NCBI GenBank assembly: GCA_964019695.1
Contig: OZ026515.1
Location: 43,825,994-43,889,993, forward strand
DNA from: Loripinus fragilis
Lineage: Eukaryota > Mollusca > Bivalvia > Lucinida > Lucinidae
Direction: 5' to 3'
DNA length: 64,000 bases
Position 1 is the stretch's first letter, and each line of letters opens with the position of its first letter. Shown here in pieces: positions 19,080 to 29,314 of the stretch. Under the pieces are notes generated by a model. That model was not told the DNA's origin and did no database searches. It saw only the letters and a program-made list of their open reading frames with translations. The translations under genes and the position numbers were made by a program.

Positions 19080-19598
19080 AGTTGATCAGGAACCACACTG
19101 TTTTTCATCCAGACGATGAACACATATTGATAATGAAATTGCTCCAATATCAGATGTTATCATTGCATTCACAACTAAATAAGCGTTTACTATAAGAGCA
19201 TGTGTGCTTATTTGGTCAAATACAATAGTTACTCTGTTCGGTCAGCTATGAAAACAGTATAAATCCCGATCAGCTGGCTTCTTGAAGCCAGCTGATCAGG
19301 ATCTATACTGTTTTTTATCCTCACGATGAACATGTATTAATGAAATTTTATCACTTGACCGGCTGAATAATGTACGTTTATAAGAGCCTATATACTTGTT
19401 ATGTTGAATACAATAATTACTCTGTTCGTTCAGCTATGAAAACAGTATAAATCCAGATCTTCTGGAAGCCAGCTGATCAGGATCCATCCACACGATGAAC
19501 ATGTATTAATGAAAATTTATCACTAGTCTGGCTGAATATCATAACTTAATAATGTACGCTTATAAGAGCATATGTGCTTATGCCGTTGAATACGGTAT
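19080..19598. repeat. ~185-bp tandem repeats copying the methyltransferase 3' end
   Basis: Copies of the gene's terminal codons recur at 19229 and 19417, with the gene itself at 19599 (spacings 188 and 182 bp). On the minus strand each encodes IAERTE or IADRTE followed by TAA. The 3'-flank sequence ('cttataagagcatatgtgct', 'gatgaacatgtattaatga') is repeated too. Each copy is separated by a palindrome pairing 'gatcagctggcttc' with 'gaagccagctgatc'. The same palindrome occurs in repeat E at 12140-13350. Confidence 0.85.
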
Positions 19599-20804
19599 TT
19601 ACTCCGTTCGTTCCGCTATATAATACTGGAAAATACCATTCCATTCTCGTGAACCACCTATACTCTGGATAATTTTCAGATTGGGGACAATCATTTTAAT
19701 TTCGGCTGCAGATGTTAGCACTGGGGTATGACCAAAAATAATAAGATGTCCACCAACTTTCAGACATTCTGTTAGCGGCTTTAGAAATATATGAGCAATT
19801 TCCGTCTTTATCACTTCTGAGTTAATAAATCTAACAAAGACAATGTCAACGCTCCTGGGTGGCACTGGCGGGGTCAGTGCATTGCCACAATGAATCTCAT
19901 CCACTCGTTTGGCAGCAAACTCAGCCATATGAGCGCTGAGATCTGAGCCAATCGTGTAACTGTTAGGTAACGCTTTTTTCATGGTAAATAAGAACTGTCC
20001 TGTTGAGCATGCGCAGTCGAACATCCGGATTTCTTCATTTCCAAGAGACTTCAAGAACTTTATACTATATTGCCGGAGATACACCTCTCCCTCACCCAGT
20101 GAGAGAGCCAGTTTCTCATCAACTTCCCACCCCTCCTCTGGTGACTGAATCTCTTCCTTGTTTAGGTGGACCAAAGCGGGAAATGGATAGTTGATCTCAA
20201 ACTCGGACATCCCTGTCTCCAGAATGTCTTCAATCAAGCGAATTTTCTCTCCAGCAGAAAGTTCATTATAGAACAGAACAACGCCATCCTCTTTTACACG
20301 TTGGTCTACCAGCTTCCCAAGAACCATACTAGCTGTCACGTGACTACAGTGAAGCTCACGTATCTTATTACTTACAAACTGATGCGATAAGATTCTACGC
20401 CCTACAATAACCCTGTCACATACATTTGAGCGCAAAAAGAAAATCCCTTGTGGTATTTCATTAAACTTTTCAAAGTATTTTGAAATTGGTCTTTTGCTCA
20501 CTTCATCCCAGTCAATCTCATCAGCTGACTTGGTGCCTTCCGGTATAGCCCGTGCTTGATACATTTCCACTTCCGACAGAATAAGTGTAAGATTTCTAAC
20601 ATCATGCTCATCTATGTTGTCAGTAAGCGCTTCCTTCAGAATATCCTTGGCTTCTTCCCATTGGCTTTTAGAAACGAGTTCTTGAGCTTTATTGAGTTTG
20701 TCCCTTTCCTCTTTGGCGTGAACGTCCCTAAATATTCCAAGAAAAGTGAAATCCGTGTTCCCTTCACTGGCAGTTGCTAGACTCCTTCTTCTTTCATTGG
20801 ACAT
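19599..20804 (-). CDS. Intronless class I SAM-dependent methyltransferase
   Basis: 401 residues from an ATG with an acceptable context ('ataaccatgt'), with no introns. Residues ~30-85 form a helical, TPR-like hairpin region (EERDKLNKAQELVSKSQWEEA). Residues ~105-240 are a mixed segment of unknown fold. Residues ~258-395 are a Rossmann methyltransferase: motif I MFDCACSTGQF (261-271), the acidic strand end IGSDLS (285-290), DIVFVRFINS (320-329) and LKVGGHLIIFG (348-358). The substrate is unknown; no substrate-specific motif is recognised. There is no signal peptide or membrane segment. The long intronless frame in an intron-rich animal locus, with no neighbour in a shared pathway, fits a retrocopy or a horizontally acquired gene. 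A conserved animal orphan is the alternative. The last codons belong to a repeated segment. Confidence 0.85.
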   Translation of the reverse strand: MSNERRRSLATASEGNTDFTFLGIFRDVHAKEERDKLNKAQELVSKSQWEEAKDILKEALTDNIDEHDVRNLTLILSEVEMYQARAIPEGTKSADEIDWDEVSKRPISKYFEKFNEIPQGIFFLRSNVCDRVIVGRRILSHQFVSNKIRELHCSHVTASMVLGKLVDQRVKEDGVVLFYNELSAGEKIRLIEDILETGMSEFEINYPFPALVHLNKEEIQSPEEGWEVDEKLALSLGEGEVYLRQYSIKFLKSLGNEEIRMFDCACSTGQFLFTMKKALPNSYTIGSDLSAHMAEFAAKRVDEIHCGNALTPPVPPRSVDIVFVRFINSEVIKTEIAHIFLKPLTECLKVGGHLIIFGHTPVLTSAAEIKMIVPNLKIIQSIGGSREWNGIFQYYIAERTE

Positions 20805-22655
20805 GGTTATTGCCTGCTGACCAAACTTCTAGTTACAGCACCGATGGACCCGTACCTCGGATATAAAGTTTGACACAATGGCTGTAATATGTCGATGCAG
20901 CTTTTATATGTGAGCCACATTGTGAGAAACCTGTCTGTGCTGTATGCGGATTACAATGACGCTGGTCAGATCGTGCATCCGACCAGATTGTGTTATTCTT
21001 TTCTTAGCACGATAGCTATTCTTGCACCATAAAAATGTTAAAGATTAGCTAGTCTTTGTAGCTGAGGAGACTGGTTTGAGTATAAGCTCGTCACAAACCC
21101 CAGATAGTTTTTTTCTCGGTGTGGCCTGTGTATATCATGATAACAATTGTTTATCGCCATTGATAGTATCAACTGAGCTATTTGTGACACAACTTACACA
21201 TAAACAGTAATGTTTGTTGCCCATTAGCTTCCAATTGGGAAACACGGAGTTCCGGATTCGCGTGTGTGAAACACCCATCTCAACCATAAACCATAAACTA
21301 CATGTATAAATAATTCATATTGGTATAAGTTATTACCTCCGTGACCTTGGCCTTTGACTTAACCGTTCGAACTTTATGACAGGGACGACGTCAAAATCTG
21401 GCTTACATTCAAGCTTAAAGCTTACTGTCAGATCCTTATTATATATATATTGTATATATTTGTCTACATGCAAATTATCTGAATAAAATATTGTTTAAAC
21501 CAAATCTGAGAAGCATTTTATTTTCAGACAGATTCAGGCACATATTTTGTGAGAGCAAACTCAAAGCTCAGTGACAACTACAACAGCATTAATACCTACA
21601 TGTACGAATAACAACAGACCGAGTGATTGGTGCCAGACTTGCTTCTAGCAGTAGAAATCAAATCACTTAAGGGTATAGAGAACTTACGGCTTCAACAACA
21701 TCTTCTTTTTCTTAAATTTGGCGGCCATCTTGGAAATATGCAAACTAGATAGTGGAGACGCCATTTTTCAGCTTGCCAACATTGGTTTTTGAATTCAGCA
21801 CTTATTAATAGATGTCACTCAAACCCTTTTAAACACAAAATGCCTGTACCTTCTTAAATACGCGTCTCTTTCTGATTTTTTCCTGACTAAATGTGCATTG
21901 ATGGCCATTTTACCGAGTATATATCTATTTGAAAAAAGTACGGTCTCGATTTTGACCGGACTATAACCATATCGCCATTTTATCGTGAACACATGTTTGA
22001 AATATTATCAGTAGGATCACGAGCATGAATGTTAGATTCTATTAAAATCATATGAGGGTGAAACTACTTTGAAATTGCTGGTAGCATTCCTAGAAGAAAT
22101 TTTTTGGAAAAAAAGATCCGCAGACGATGAAAAGCATGCAAAATTGCCGAGCATGCAATTAAAGAATTGTATCATGACTATAGAAGCCCACAAAGTGCTA
22201 CGTGCATTGAGGGGCTAATTTGGCCCCCGTATGAGGCTAGAAATTAAAAATTGTTTTTCACTAATTTCTTCTAGTTAGTTTATTAGAACAAAGTCCGAGG
22301 GCCCTACTGAAGCTTCGACACTATACTTGTTTTGTACCAGTCAGCTTTGAAATGCTTAGCCAAAGACAATCAGTTTCACTATATCAAGTCCATCGGTTAA
22401 CTCTGTTGGCAGTACTTCTGTTTTCCATCCTTCGTCCACTGTCAACGTTTTCAAATATCATATCCAAGTCCACATTTTCAAGTCAAACCAAAGTTCATGC
22501 GAGGCTTCTATTGGTCGAGTGACAAAAGTTTGTTCGAGTAACCAGGATGGCCACCATGTCCATATACATTTTCTAAGGTAAAATGCGTAAAATGGCTTCT
22601 TCAGAACTACAAAGTAAGTAAGGGTGCAAAGATCAGGAATCGATACAATCAAGTA
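20805..22655. other. Upstream of the methyltransferase; no gene seen
   Basis: AT-rich. A weak fold-back lies near 20930-21000, and a TA-rich stretch at 21440-21465. No clear TATA box or initiator is placed relative to the ATG at 20804. Open frames are short and without family likeness. Confidence 0.5.
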
Positions 22656-22840
22656 CCTCACCTGACCCAGGATACCAATGGGAAAGTGACAAACTCATAG
22701 TTAGACACCGCAAACGAGAGCCAAGAGGTCAGCCCTTTCCCAGCAGGTGACCACAAAGCACATATTAACAGACGCGCACAAAGACATAGCAAGCACAAGA
22801 CAGAAAAAACATAAAAAGATACAAGACCGTCAAAATTGAA
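22656..22840. repeat. Dispersed repeat F
   Basis: Shares 'ctgacccaggataccaatgg' and 'cgagagccaagaggtca' with the inverted copy at 41490-41670, and similarity continues through 'gacagaaaaaacataaa'. Non-coding. Confidence 0.65.
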
Positions 22841-23177
22841 TCTTGGTAAACAGATTCGGTATCTCGGCCCAACAAAGTTAATTGAAATGATAATCCAATA
22901 GCTAATTTCTGGCAAGGTCAAATTGAATTCCAACCGCTGCATTTAGTTGGAGGAAAACCTTTATATGAGGAAAGTATTATAAATCAGTACCAAAAGTTAA
23001 AGTTGACGTTTGATCTTCGAACAAGTCCCCTAGATCGGACTTCCATTGATGCATTCAAATATCTTCTTTTCAGAAACCATATACCTAAGTGAAGTCAAAT
23101 TTCATATGGAGCATCCATTGGTATGTTAATGTAAAGTGAAATTTTTCATGTATACACTGTATATATTCAAATGACTC

Positions 23178-23214
23178 AGTGGGGGGGGGGGGGGTGGGGG
23201 GGGGGGGGGGGGGG
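23178..23214. repeat. Poly-G tract
   Basis: Nearly uninterrupted G with a single T, flanked by 'actcagtg' and 'ttagggcc'. Length is probably uncertain in the assembly. It could form G-quadruplexes on the + strand. Confidence 0.85.
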
Positions 23215-23710
23215 TTAGGGCCTTCCACTGGCGGACGAAGCATGATCAGGTTTGGTGCACGGAAACTGCCCAGACTCAAGGGAGGCTAAGAGCCAGGGAT
23301 GGGTTATTCGCTGGCGGGCGATGCGTGATCAGCTTTTGCCCAGTGGGCGCCCAAAGTGCTAACCATAATTGATGGTTGCTAACTAGTTAGCCCCATTAGG
23401 GTTAGCGTTTGGCCGCCCGCCAGCGGACAAAGCGCAAGGAAGTCTTACCCAGACTCAGGGGGGGGGGATAGGGCTTCCCGCTGGTGGTCAAAGTGCGACC
23501 AGCTAACCCTAGTCGAGGGTTGCTAACTTAGGGTTTCTAGGGTTACAGTTAGGGTTAGCATTTGGTGGCCCGCCGGTGAACAAACTGCACGGAAACTTTG
23601 CCCAGACTCAGGGGGGAGGGGGTCAGGACCAGGGTTGGGCCTCTCGCTGGCGGACAAAGATTGATCAGCTTTCGCCCAATGGGTGCCGAAAGTGCTAACT
23701 GAATAATATT
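23215..23710. repeat. ~190-bp tandem repeat H, left block
   Basis: Units carry 'gttagggttagc.tttgg', 'cccgccagcgg' and 'tttgcccagactcagggg'. About two and a half units are here; the array resumes at 24197-24500 after an insertion. 'ttaggg' occurs only as part of the larger unit, so this is not telomeric. Confidence 0.65.
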
Positions 23711-24093
23711 TTGTCCAATGCAAAGATTTAAATATTTCCGTTTTATACGGCCTTCCACTGTTAGTTGCCTTTTATACCAAAAGCACAGCTCAGGCTCGGA
23801 CCAAGGCTAGGGTTGGACCCAAACTCATTGCCTTTTTGCATCCATCTACTGAATCTGGGCGACTGAGCAGTGACTCTCAGTCGCCTGAGTTCAGTAGCTT
23901 GGCACTCCTCCATGTGCATGCTGATCATTTCATTAATGACTGTGCTTATGGTAGTATAGGTTTAATCATTTGAGATATGTCATGTGAATTATATTTTATG
24001 TATACATATGTTGCATGTGTTACTGAGGGCCACATGGTAGAATAGTTTTGTATTAGCTAAATTTGTTTTACCCTCAATAAATAAATAAAAAAA

Positions 24094-24156
<63 letters not shown>

Positions 24157-24196
24157 ACCAATCAATCAATCAATCAATAAATAAATAAATAAATAA
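23711..24196 (+). mobile_element. Insertion ending in (AAAT)n, probable LINE 3' end
   Basis: Interrupts repeat H. It contains a palindrome ('gaatctgggcgactgag' facing 'ctcagtcgcctgagttc') and ends 'ttttaccctcaataaataaa' followed by about 130 bp of AAAT/AATC units (24065-24196). Ending in a short-unit microsatellite is typical of many non-LTR elements. No reverse transcriptase is present, so the class is inference. Confidence 0.45.
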
Positions 24197-24500
24197 ACCC
24201 TAGTTGATTGTTGCTAATTTAGGGTTTTAAGGGTTAGAGTTAGGGTTAGCGTTTGGTGGCCCGCCAGTGAACAAAGTGCACGGAAATTTGCCCAGACTCG
24301 TGGGAGGGACAGGACTAGGGTTTGGCCTCTCGCTGGCGGGCAAAGCCCGATCTGCTTTCGCCCGATGGGTGCCGAAAATGCTAACTCTAGTTGATTGGTG
24401 CCAACTTAGGTTTCTAGGGATAGCGTTATAGTTAGTGTTTGGTGGCCCGTCAGCGGGCAAAGCACAAGGAAACTTTGCCCAGATATAAGGGTACAAGTAC
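24197..24500. repeat. ~190-bp tandem repeat H, right block
   Basis: Resumes with 'ccctagttgattgttgct' and repeats 'ttagcgtttggtggcccgcc', 'gcctctcgctggcgggcaaa' and 'cgcccgatgggtgccgaaa'. About one and a half units. Confidence 0.65.
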
Positions 24501-26073
24501 AAGCCCCCTATCTAATGAATGCCCCCTCTCGCTTAAAAAAAGAAAAGAAAAAAAAACTTTATTTCAAAGTTGTATATAGATCTACTGACCAGTTGGAAGC
24601 ACTTTTATCTTTTTGAGGTTAATTTTGGTACGGGTGTGTGGCCCAGTTTTTTTAAACCTACCCCAATCATATACCGTCTTTAAACAAAGTTAAAAAATAA
24701 ATATTACAATTTTGGTTTCTGACCTGAATATCTGAGCAAAAATATTCGTATTTTCAAACAGGGATGTCCGAAAATGGGACCATTCATATAACAATGATGA
24801 AAAACTGGGTCAGTCATATACTTTTTCTTAGAAAAAGGGGCTTTTCGTATACCTGGCAGCGCTGAAAAAGGGGGCTATTCGCGCCGCACATCCGTACTAT
24901 GTCATATACAGGTAGTAACCCCCCCCCCACGAGAGAATAACCCTCTGTTAAACATATTGGTTAAAATTGACCAGTTTGGTCACAGAGAACTCTTGGCCCC
25001 AAACGTATTGCTAATATAATGCTTAAATCTTCTCTGTCCATCCTGTTTTGTAAAATTGATGCTGATTTCCATCAAATAGCAACATTTATACTTTAGCTGG
25101 TTGTATATTCTAGGCATACAGTTTCGTTTCTGGACCTCACTTATTCATGTTAAACACTTTTCTATGATACTTTGATAAGACCGTTACACTTTATCCTGGT
25201 CACGGCACCAAAATATGGTTACTCTAGTTCAGTTGGGATGTAAAGCAAATATTTGGTCTTCTTGTTTCCACACTTTTATTGTTAGGATAATATGTTTCTT
25301 AAACAATATCATGTTGGACTTGAGCAAATGATACAAATTGTCTTGGCTCCATAGTACCATGGCATGTGGCCATGACCTTCGGCATTTTGGACCATTGAAT
25401 AATTTGAAATTGTCTAAACATTTTATTCTTTAAGAAAGGTGGAATTAGATTCAAAAACAACATTATTCTGTCGAGTTATATATTCATTTCAACTAACTAA
25501 TTAATTTTGCTATAACGGAACTATACCCATAAGAGGTAGGAAATGACAAAGTTTTCGGTTTTGGATTTTCATGAAATTTGGCTCAGGTCAGCAGGATATA
25601 TACATATATATGATATATGGCATGTTTTTGTGATAATATGATATCTTGACAAACACTAGAACATATCTATCTTTGGAATTGAATGTTGAATTATTTGTAA
25701 ATTTTTGAAAAAAAATATTGAAATTTTATAATCACTTCTTCAGAAAACGTAAACCATAATTTATCCAAATGGTTTCGTGGTATTAATATAATGCCTATGG
25801 TATTTTGGATTCAATCTAGTTGACAAATCATAGAAATAAACAAAGCTATAGATTTAGGACATAGAAATTTAGAGAAAGGTACCACCTCAAAGGTGGATTA
25901 CATCAGGGTTGCTTCCTAAGCCTTATTCTTAACTATCTAATTCGATAAATACATTTTCATAGTTTGCATATAATGAGTTATTAATATGCAAAGTTTAAAG
26001 AAAATCCATGCGTGGGCACAGATGTAAGTATCCCTATAAGAGATTTGGCGTGAAATTCTAGACTGTTAAGTTG
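24501..26073. other. No gene seen
   Basis: AT-rich. Three phrases of the form 'ggggcttttcgtatac'/'gggggctattcgcg' near 24840-24880 look like a decayed repeat. Nothing else is recognised. Confidence 0.5.
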
Positions 26074-26092
26074 TTTGAATATAAGTAAGTTC
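26074..26092 (+). repeat. LINE target-site duplication, left copy
   Basis: 'tttgaatataagtaagttc' (19 bp), identical to 28132-28150. The preceding 'attctagactgttaag' (26054) is echoed just inside the element as 'attctagactgtaaag' (26093), which suggests filler copied from flanking DNA at the 5' junction, or a prior tandem duplication. Confidence 0.9.
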
Positions 26093-28131
26093 ATTCTAGA
26101 CTGTAAAGTGAGTGAAGTGTGAGTGAAGAAGGAAATGACACTGCTGGAAATAACTCAGGGTTTGTATCAAAAAAGCTCTTTTCACTCATTAAAAATGCTA
26201 GACAGGATGCACAGGGGATCTCACCTCTTAAAGATCCTAGCACAAGCGAGACCTCCTCCTTAAATAAAGAAAAGGCAAATATATTAAACAGACAGTTTCA
26301 ATCCGTCTTCTCTCAACTATCTCCACTTAAACTTGGCCAGATCTGTATTGACAAACTCCAGCAATACTTTAACCAAAATATCCCTGACCAGTTTAAATGT
26401 AACTACCCGCAAATGCCAGAAATAAACATAAATCTAAATGGGATCCTTAAATTACTGTCAAATTTGCAACCTCACAAAGCAGCGGGCCCTGATGAAATTA
26501 GACCGATTGTGCTAAGAGAACTAAGAACAGAGATCGCTCCTATCATCCAGCTGATTTTTGAAAAGTCTCTCGCCACAGGTAAGTTACCATCTGACTGGAC
26601 GAGGGCAAATGTAAGCCCCATTTTCAAGAAGGGTGAAAAAAGTGACCCTTCCAATTATAGGCCCATCTCCTTGACATGCATATTATGCAAGGTGATGGAG
26701 CATATAATTGCCTCAAACCTAACTGCACATCTCAACCGGCATAATATATTATACGATCTCCAGCATGGGTTCAGACAGAAACGGTCATGTGAGACGCAGC
26801 TACTCCAATTAGTTGAAGACCTAGGAAAACAACTCATAAAAGGTAACCAAATAGATTTAGTACTGTTAGATTTCAGTAAAGCCTTTGACAAGGTAAACCA
26901 CCTTAAATTGCTCTTCAAACTTTCGCAGCACGGAGTCAAAGGTAACACACTTAACTGGATACGATCATTCCTTTTGGGACGGGCCCAGGCAGTAGTGCTG
27001 GAGGGGGAGAGGTCAGCAGAGGCTCCTGTGACATCTGGTGTGCCACAGGGCTCTGTACTCGGGCCTCTTCTCTTCCTGCTCTACATCAACGATTTGCCAC
27101 AAAACATACAGTCACAGGTAAGGTTGTTCGCCGACGACACAGCTGTCTACTTAACAGTTAGTTCTTCTGAAGATGCAAACACTCTCCAGGCTGATCTAGA
27201 TACCTTGCAGGAATGGGAACGTACCTGGGACATGGAGTTTAATCCAAGTAAGTGCCAAGTACTCCATATTACACGCTCCAGGCAACCACTCCAGTCTCAG
27301 TACACCCTCCACGGTCAGTTCTTGGAACCAGTAGACAGTGCAAAATACCTTGGCGTCAACATAACCCAAGATCTCAATTGGAATCATCACATCAATGAAA
27401 TTACAGGTAAAGCAAATAGAACCCTCGGCTTTGTTAAGAGAAATGTAAAAACTAAAAATGAGGCAGTAAAGGAACTTGCATATAAGACTTTGGTGCGACC
27501 ACAGGTTGAATACGCCTCATCGGTTTGGAACCCTCATACAAAACAAAACATCTCAAAAATTGAAATGGTTCAAAGAAGAGCTGCCAGATGGGTCAAAAAC
27601 AACTATTCTCCTTATGAAAGTGTCTCAAACATGCTTGACAACCTAGGCTGGCGATCACTTGAAAATCGGCGCATTGATTCTCGCCTTGTCATGTTTTATA
27701 AAATCATATACTGCCATGTGGCCATACAGATACCGACATATTTCGAGAAACCCCATAGATACACCCGTCACATGCACCCTCTCTCTTATAGGCAGATACA
27801 TACTTCTGCAACATACTACCAGCAGTCCTTCTACCCAGCAACTATTGTACTCTGGAATAGGCTTCCATCAGAGATTGTTCTAAGGGCTGATCTAGACTCC
27901 TTCAAAGAAGGAGTCTGCCAGATCAATCATCAGTCTCCATAAATCTAAACACTGTTTTTAACCTGCTTTTAAATTTCACATCTGCACTAACACTATCATC
28001 TTTTATTTCCTTCTCACTATTTTACTTTCACATCTGCTTGAATCTAGCTTTTATCCTTGCACTGACAGCGCGACTGCACATAATACTCGTGAGAGGGTGC
28101 TGCAGAATGAAAAGATAGATAGATAAAGTAA
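26093..28131 (+). mobile_element. 5'-truncated LINE (jockey/CR1-like group)
   Basis: A 2.04 kb insertion bounded by an identical 19-bp target-site duplication. It holds the RT half of ORF2 and a ~190-bp 3' UTR, and ends in a short (GATA)n tail ('agatagatagata'). ORF1 and the endonuclease domain are missing, as expected from incomplete reverse transcription. The perfect duplication and open frame point to a recent insertion. Clade assignment within the jockey/CR1/L2 supergroup needs phylogeny. Confidence 0.9.
26119..27942 (+). CDS. Non-LTR retrotransposon reverse transcriptase (partial ORF2)
   Basis: 607 codons open, entered at the 5' truncation point with no ATG, so the listed start is only the frame limit. 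Order: linker (1-100); RT fingers with HKAAGPDEI (119-127) and NYRPISLT (179-186); QHGFRQKRSCETQL; the first catalytic Asp in LLDFSKAFD (249-257); SGVPQGSVLGPLLF (306-319); FADD (337-340) with the two remaining catalytic Asp; the SAKYLGVNI thumb motif (407-415). The C-terminal region includes VEYASSVWNPH and the WNRLPSEIV motif common at the end of such ORFs. The RT is intact; the element lacks its endonuclease, so it could not move by itself. Confidence 0.95.
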   Translation: MSEEGNDTAGNNSGFVSKKLFSLIKNARQDAQGISPLKDPSTSETSSLNKEKANILNRQFQSVFSQLSPLKLGQICIDKLQQYFNQNIPDQFKCNYPQMPEININLNGILKLLSNLQPHKAAGPDEIRPIVLRELRTEIAPIIQLIFEKSLATGKLPSDWTRANVSPIFKKGEKSDPSNYRPISLTCILCKVMEHIIASNLTAHLNRHNILYDLQHGFRQKRSCETQLLQLVEDLGKQLIKGNQIDLVLLDFSKAFDKVNHLKLLFKLSQHGVKGNTLNWIRSFLLGRAQAVVLEGERSAEAPVTSGVPQGSVLGPLLFLLYINDLPQNIQSQVRLFADDTAVYLTVSSSEDANTLQADLDTLQEWERTWDMEFNPSKCQVLHITRSRQPLQSQYTLHGQFLEPVDSAKYLGVNITQDLNWNHHINEITGKANRTLGFVKRNVKTKNEAVKELAYKTLVRPQVEYASSVWNPHTKQNISKIEMVQRRAARWVKNNYSPYESVSNMLDNLGWRSLENRRIDSRLVMFYKIIYCHVAIQIPTYFEKPHRYTRHMHPLSYRQIHTSATYYQQSFYPATIVLWNRLPSEIVLRADLDSFKEGVCQINHQSP

Positions 28132-28150
28132 TTTGAATATAAGTAAGTTC
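28132..28150 (+). repeat. LINE target-site duplication, right copy
   Basis: The second copy of 'tttgaatataagtaagttc', directly after the (GATA)n tail. Confidence 0.9.
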
Positions 28151-28388
28151 GTAATATATTTTAAGGTAACCCCCACGCTCCCTGTAACATTATTACGTAT
28201 ATTGTATTTCAGACTGCACTTGAAAAATCAAGGCCAAATTTGCATGGATACCTCCACAGTTGGATAAGCTGGAATAATGTACCATCACACATCCTTCCAT
28301 TATATCGTTCACTGAACCTCACTCACTGAGTGGTAGGGTTTAAGTTAAGAGTGCGTAACTAAAACTTAATTTTCCTATTTCTCAACCA

Positions 28389-28459
28389 AAACATATGTTG
28401 TGGGTACTCAAAAGGACCGTCTCACTGAGACGGTTCTTTTGAGCACCCAAACATATGTT
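28389..28459. repeat. Hairpin palindrome
   Basis: 'gtgggtactcaaaaggaccg' pairs with 'cggttcttttgagcaccc' around a 'tctcactgaga' centre, and AACATATGTT stands at both outer edges. Arms are about 34 bp with a few mismatches. Confidence 0.8.
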
Positions 28460-28634
28460 AAACTGATGGGTAAGAAAATATTTACAATTAAACAAGTAAA
28501 AAAATTGTTTATTCTAAACCTGTGTCGTAACTATCGAATGTTTATTAGATAAGACAGACAATCCACAATTATTTCGTCTTGCCTAGCTAGCTAAATACTG
28601 TCCCTTGACGTCTATTTTTCAACCCTTGATAAAC

Positions 28635-28654
28635 AGACGACGACGACGACCACC

Positions 28655-28686
<32 letters not shown>

Positions 28687-28703
28687 CAGCAGCAACAACA
28701 ACG
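28635..28703. repeat. Compound trinucleotide repeat
   Basis: (GAC)n, then (CAC)n, then (CAA)n with a short GCA interruption. Not in any coding frame that looks real. Confidence 0.9.
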
Positions 28704-28740
28704 TAGGTGTTATACGGGGTCATTCGACAAATAAGGGCAC

Positions 28741-28901
28741 ACAGTAAAACCTGTGTCAAATGGCCACTCTCAAAAAGACAGAAAAATGGGTTTCAAGATG
28801 CTCCATTCTGCAATACTTTTGACCTTAATTTAGCTACCATTTGTCATTAAGATCTCTGTTCTGTCTATTCTTGAGTGGCCGTTTTACACAGATTTTACTG
28901 T
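28741..28901. repeat. MITE, AGTAAAACCTGTGT family (internally deleted)
   Basis: Left 'acagtaaaacctgtgtcaaa', right 'ttttacacagattttactgt'. It is shorter than the 15111 copy because half of the inner palindrome ('ctccattctgcaa' kept, partner lost) is missing. A decayed family-C palindrome follows at 28960-29020. Confidence 0.8.
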
Positions 28902-29039
28902 AGCCAAATTAGACATTGAAGGTCAAATTAACCTTTTGTTATCCGGAAACCTCTGACTTTGGCAAACAGTATAGACCCAATTGAAATGGCGCATAACGCA
29001 TTGGTCTGATAAGGGTTAAAACTTGGTTGGGCTTTATCT

Positions 29040-29263
29040 CAGTGGCGGATCCAGAGGGGGTGAAGGCGGTTCGCTCGAACCCCCTCCCCCCTCCCACCAC
29101 CCATTTTTAAATATCCTATGAAAATGAAATAATTTGGTCTCATTGAGACCAAATTATTTCATTTTCATGGGATTTTTTAGAAAATTCGACAAAATCAGCA
29201 AAGCGAACCCCATCACCATTATACATATGAACCCCCTTTCCAGAAATCCTGGATCCGCCCCTG
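29040..29263. repeat. MITE, family G3, with extended palindrome
   Basis: Ends 'cagtggcggatccagag' and 'ctggatccgcccctg'. The centre holds an unbroken palindrome with 'aatgaaataatttggtctca' on one arm and 'tgagaccaaattatttcatt' on the other. The relative at 61525-61721 has only a collapsed version of this centre. Non-coding. Confidence 0.85.
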
Positions 29264-29314
29264 TATCTTCAGGTGAAGAAACAAGAGAGTATCCATCATT
29301 GCATTCTAAATAGG

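Noticed and set aside
23215..24500. Telomere-like TTAGGG repeats
   Set aside because: The TTAGGG occurrences are few and embedded in a ~190-bp unit; there is no tandem hexamer array.
26119..26121. Start codon of the LINE reverse transcriptase
   Set aside because: The frame begins with GTG at the truncation point. The family's ORF2 starts far upstream with an endonuclease, so this is not a true start.
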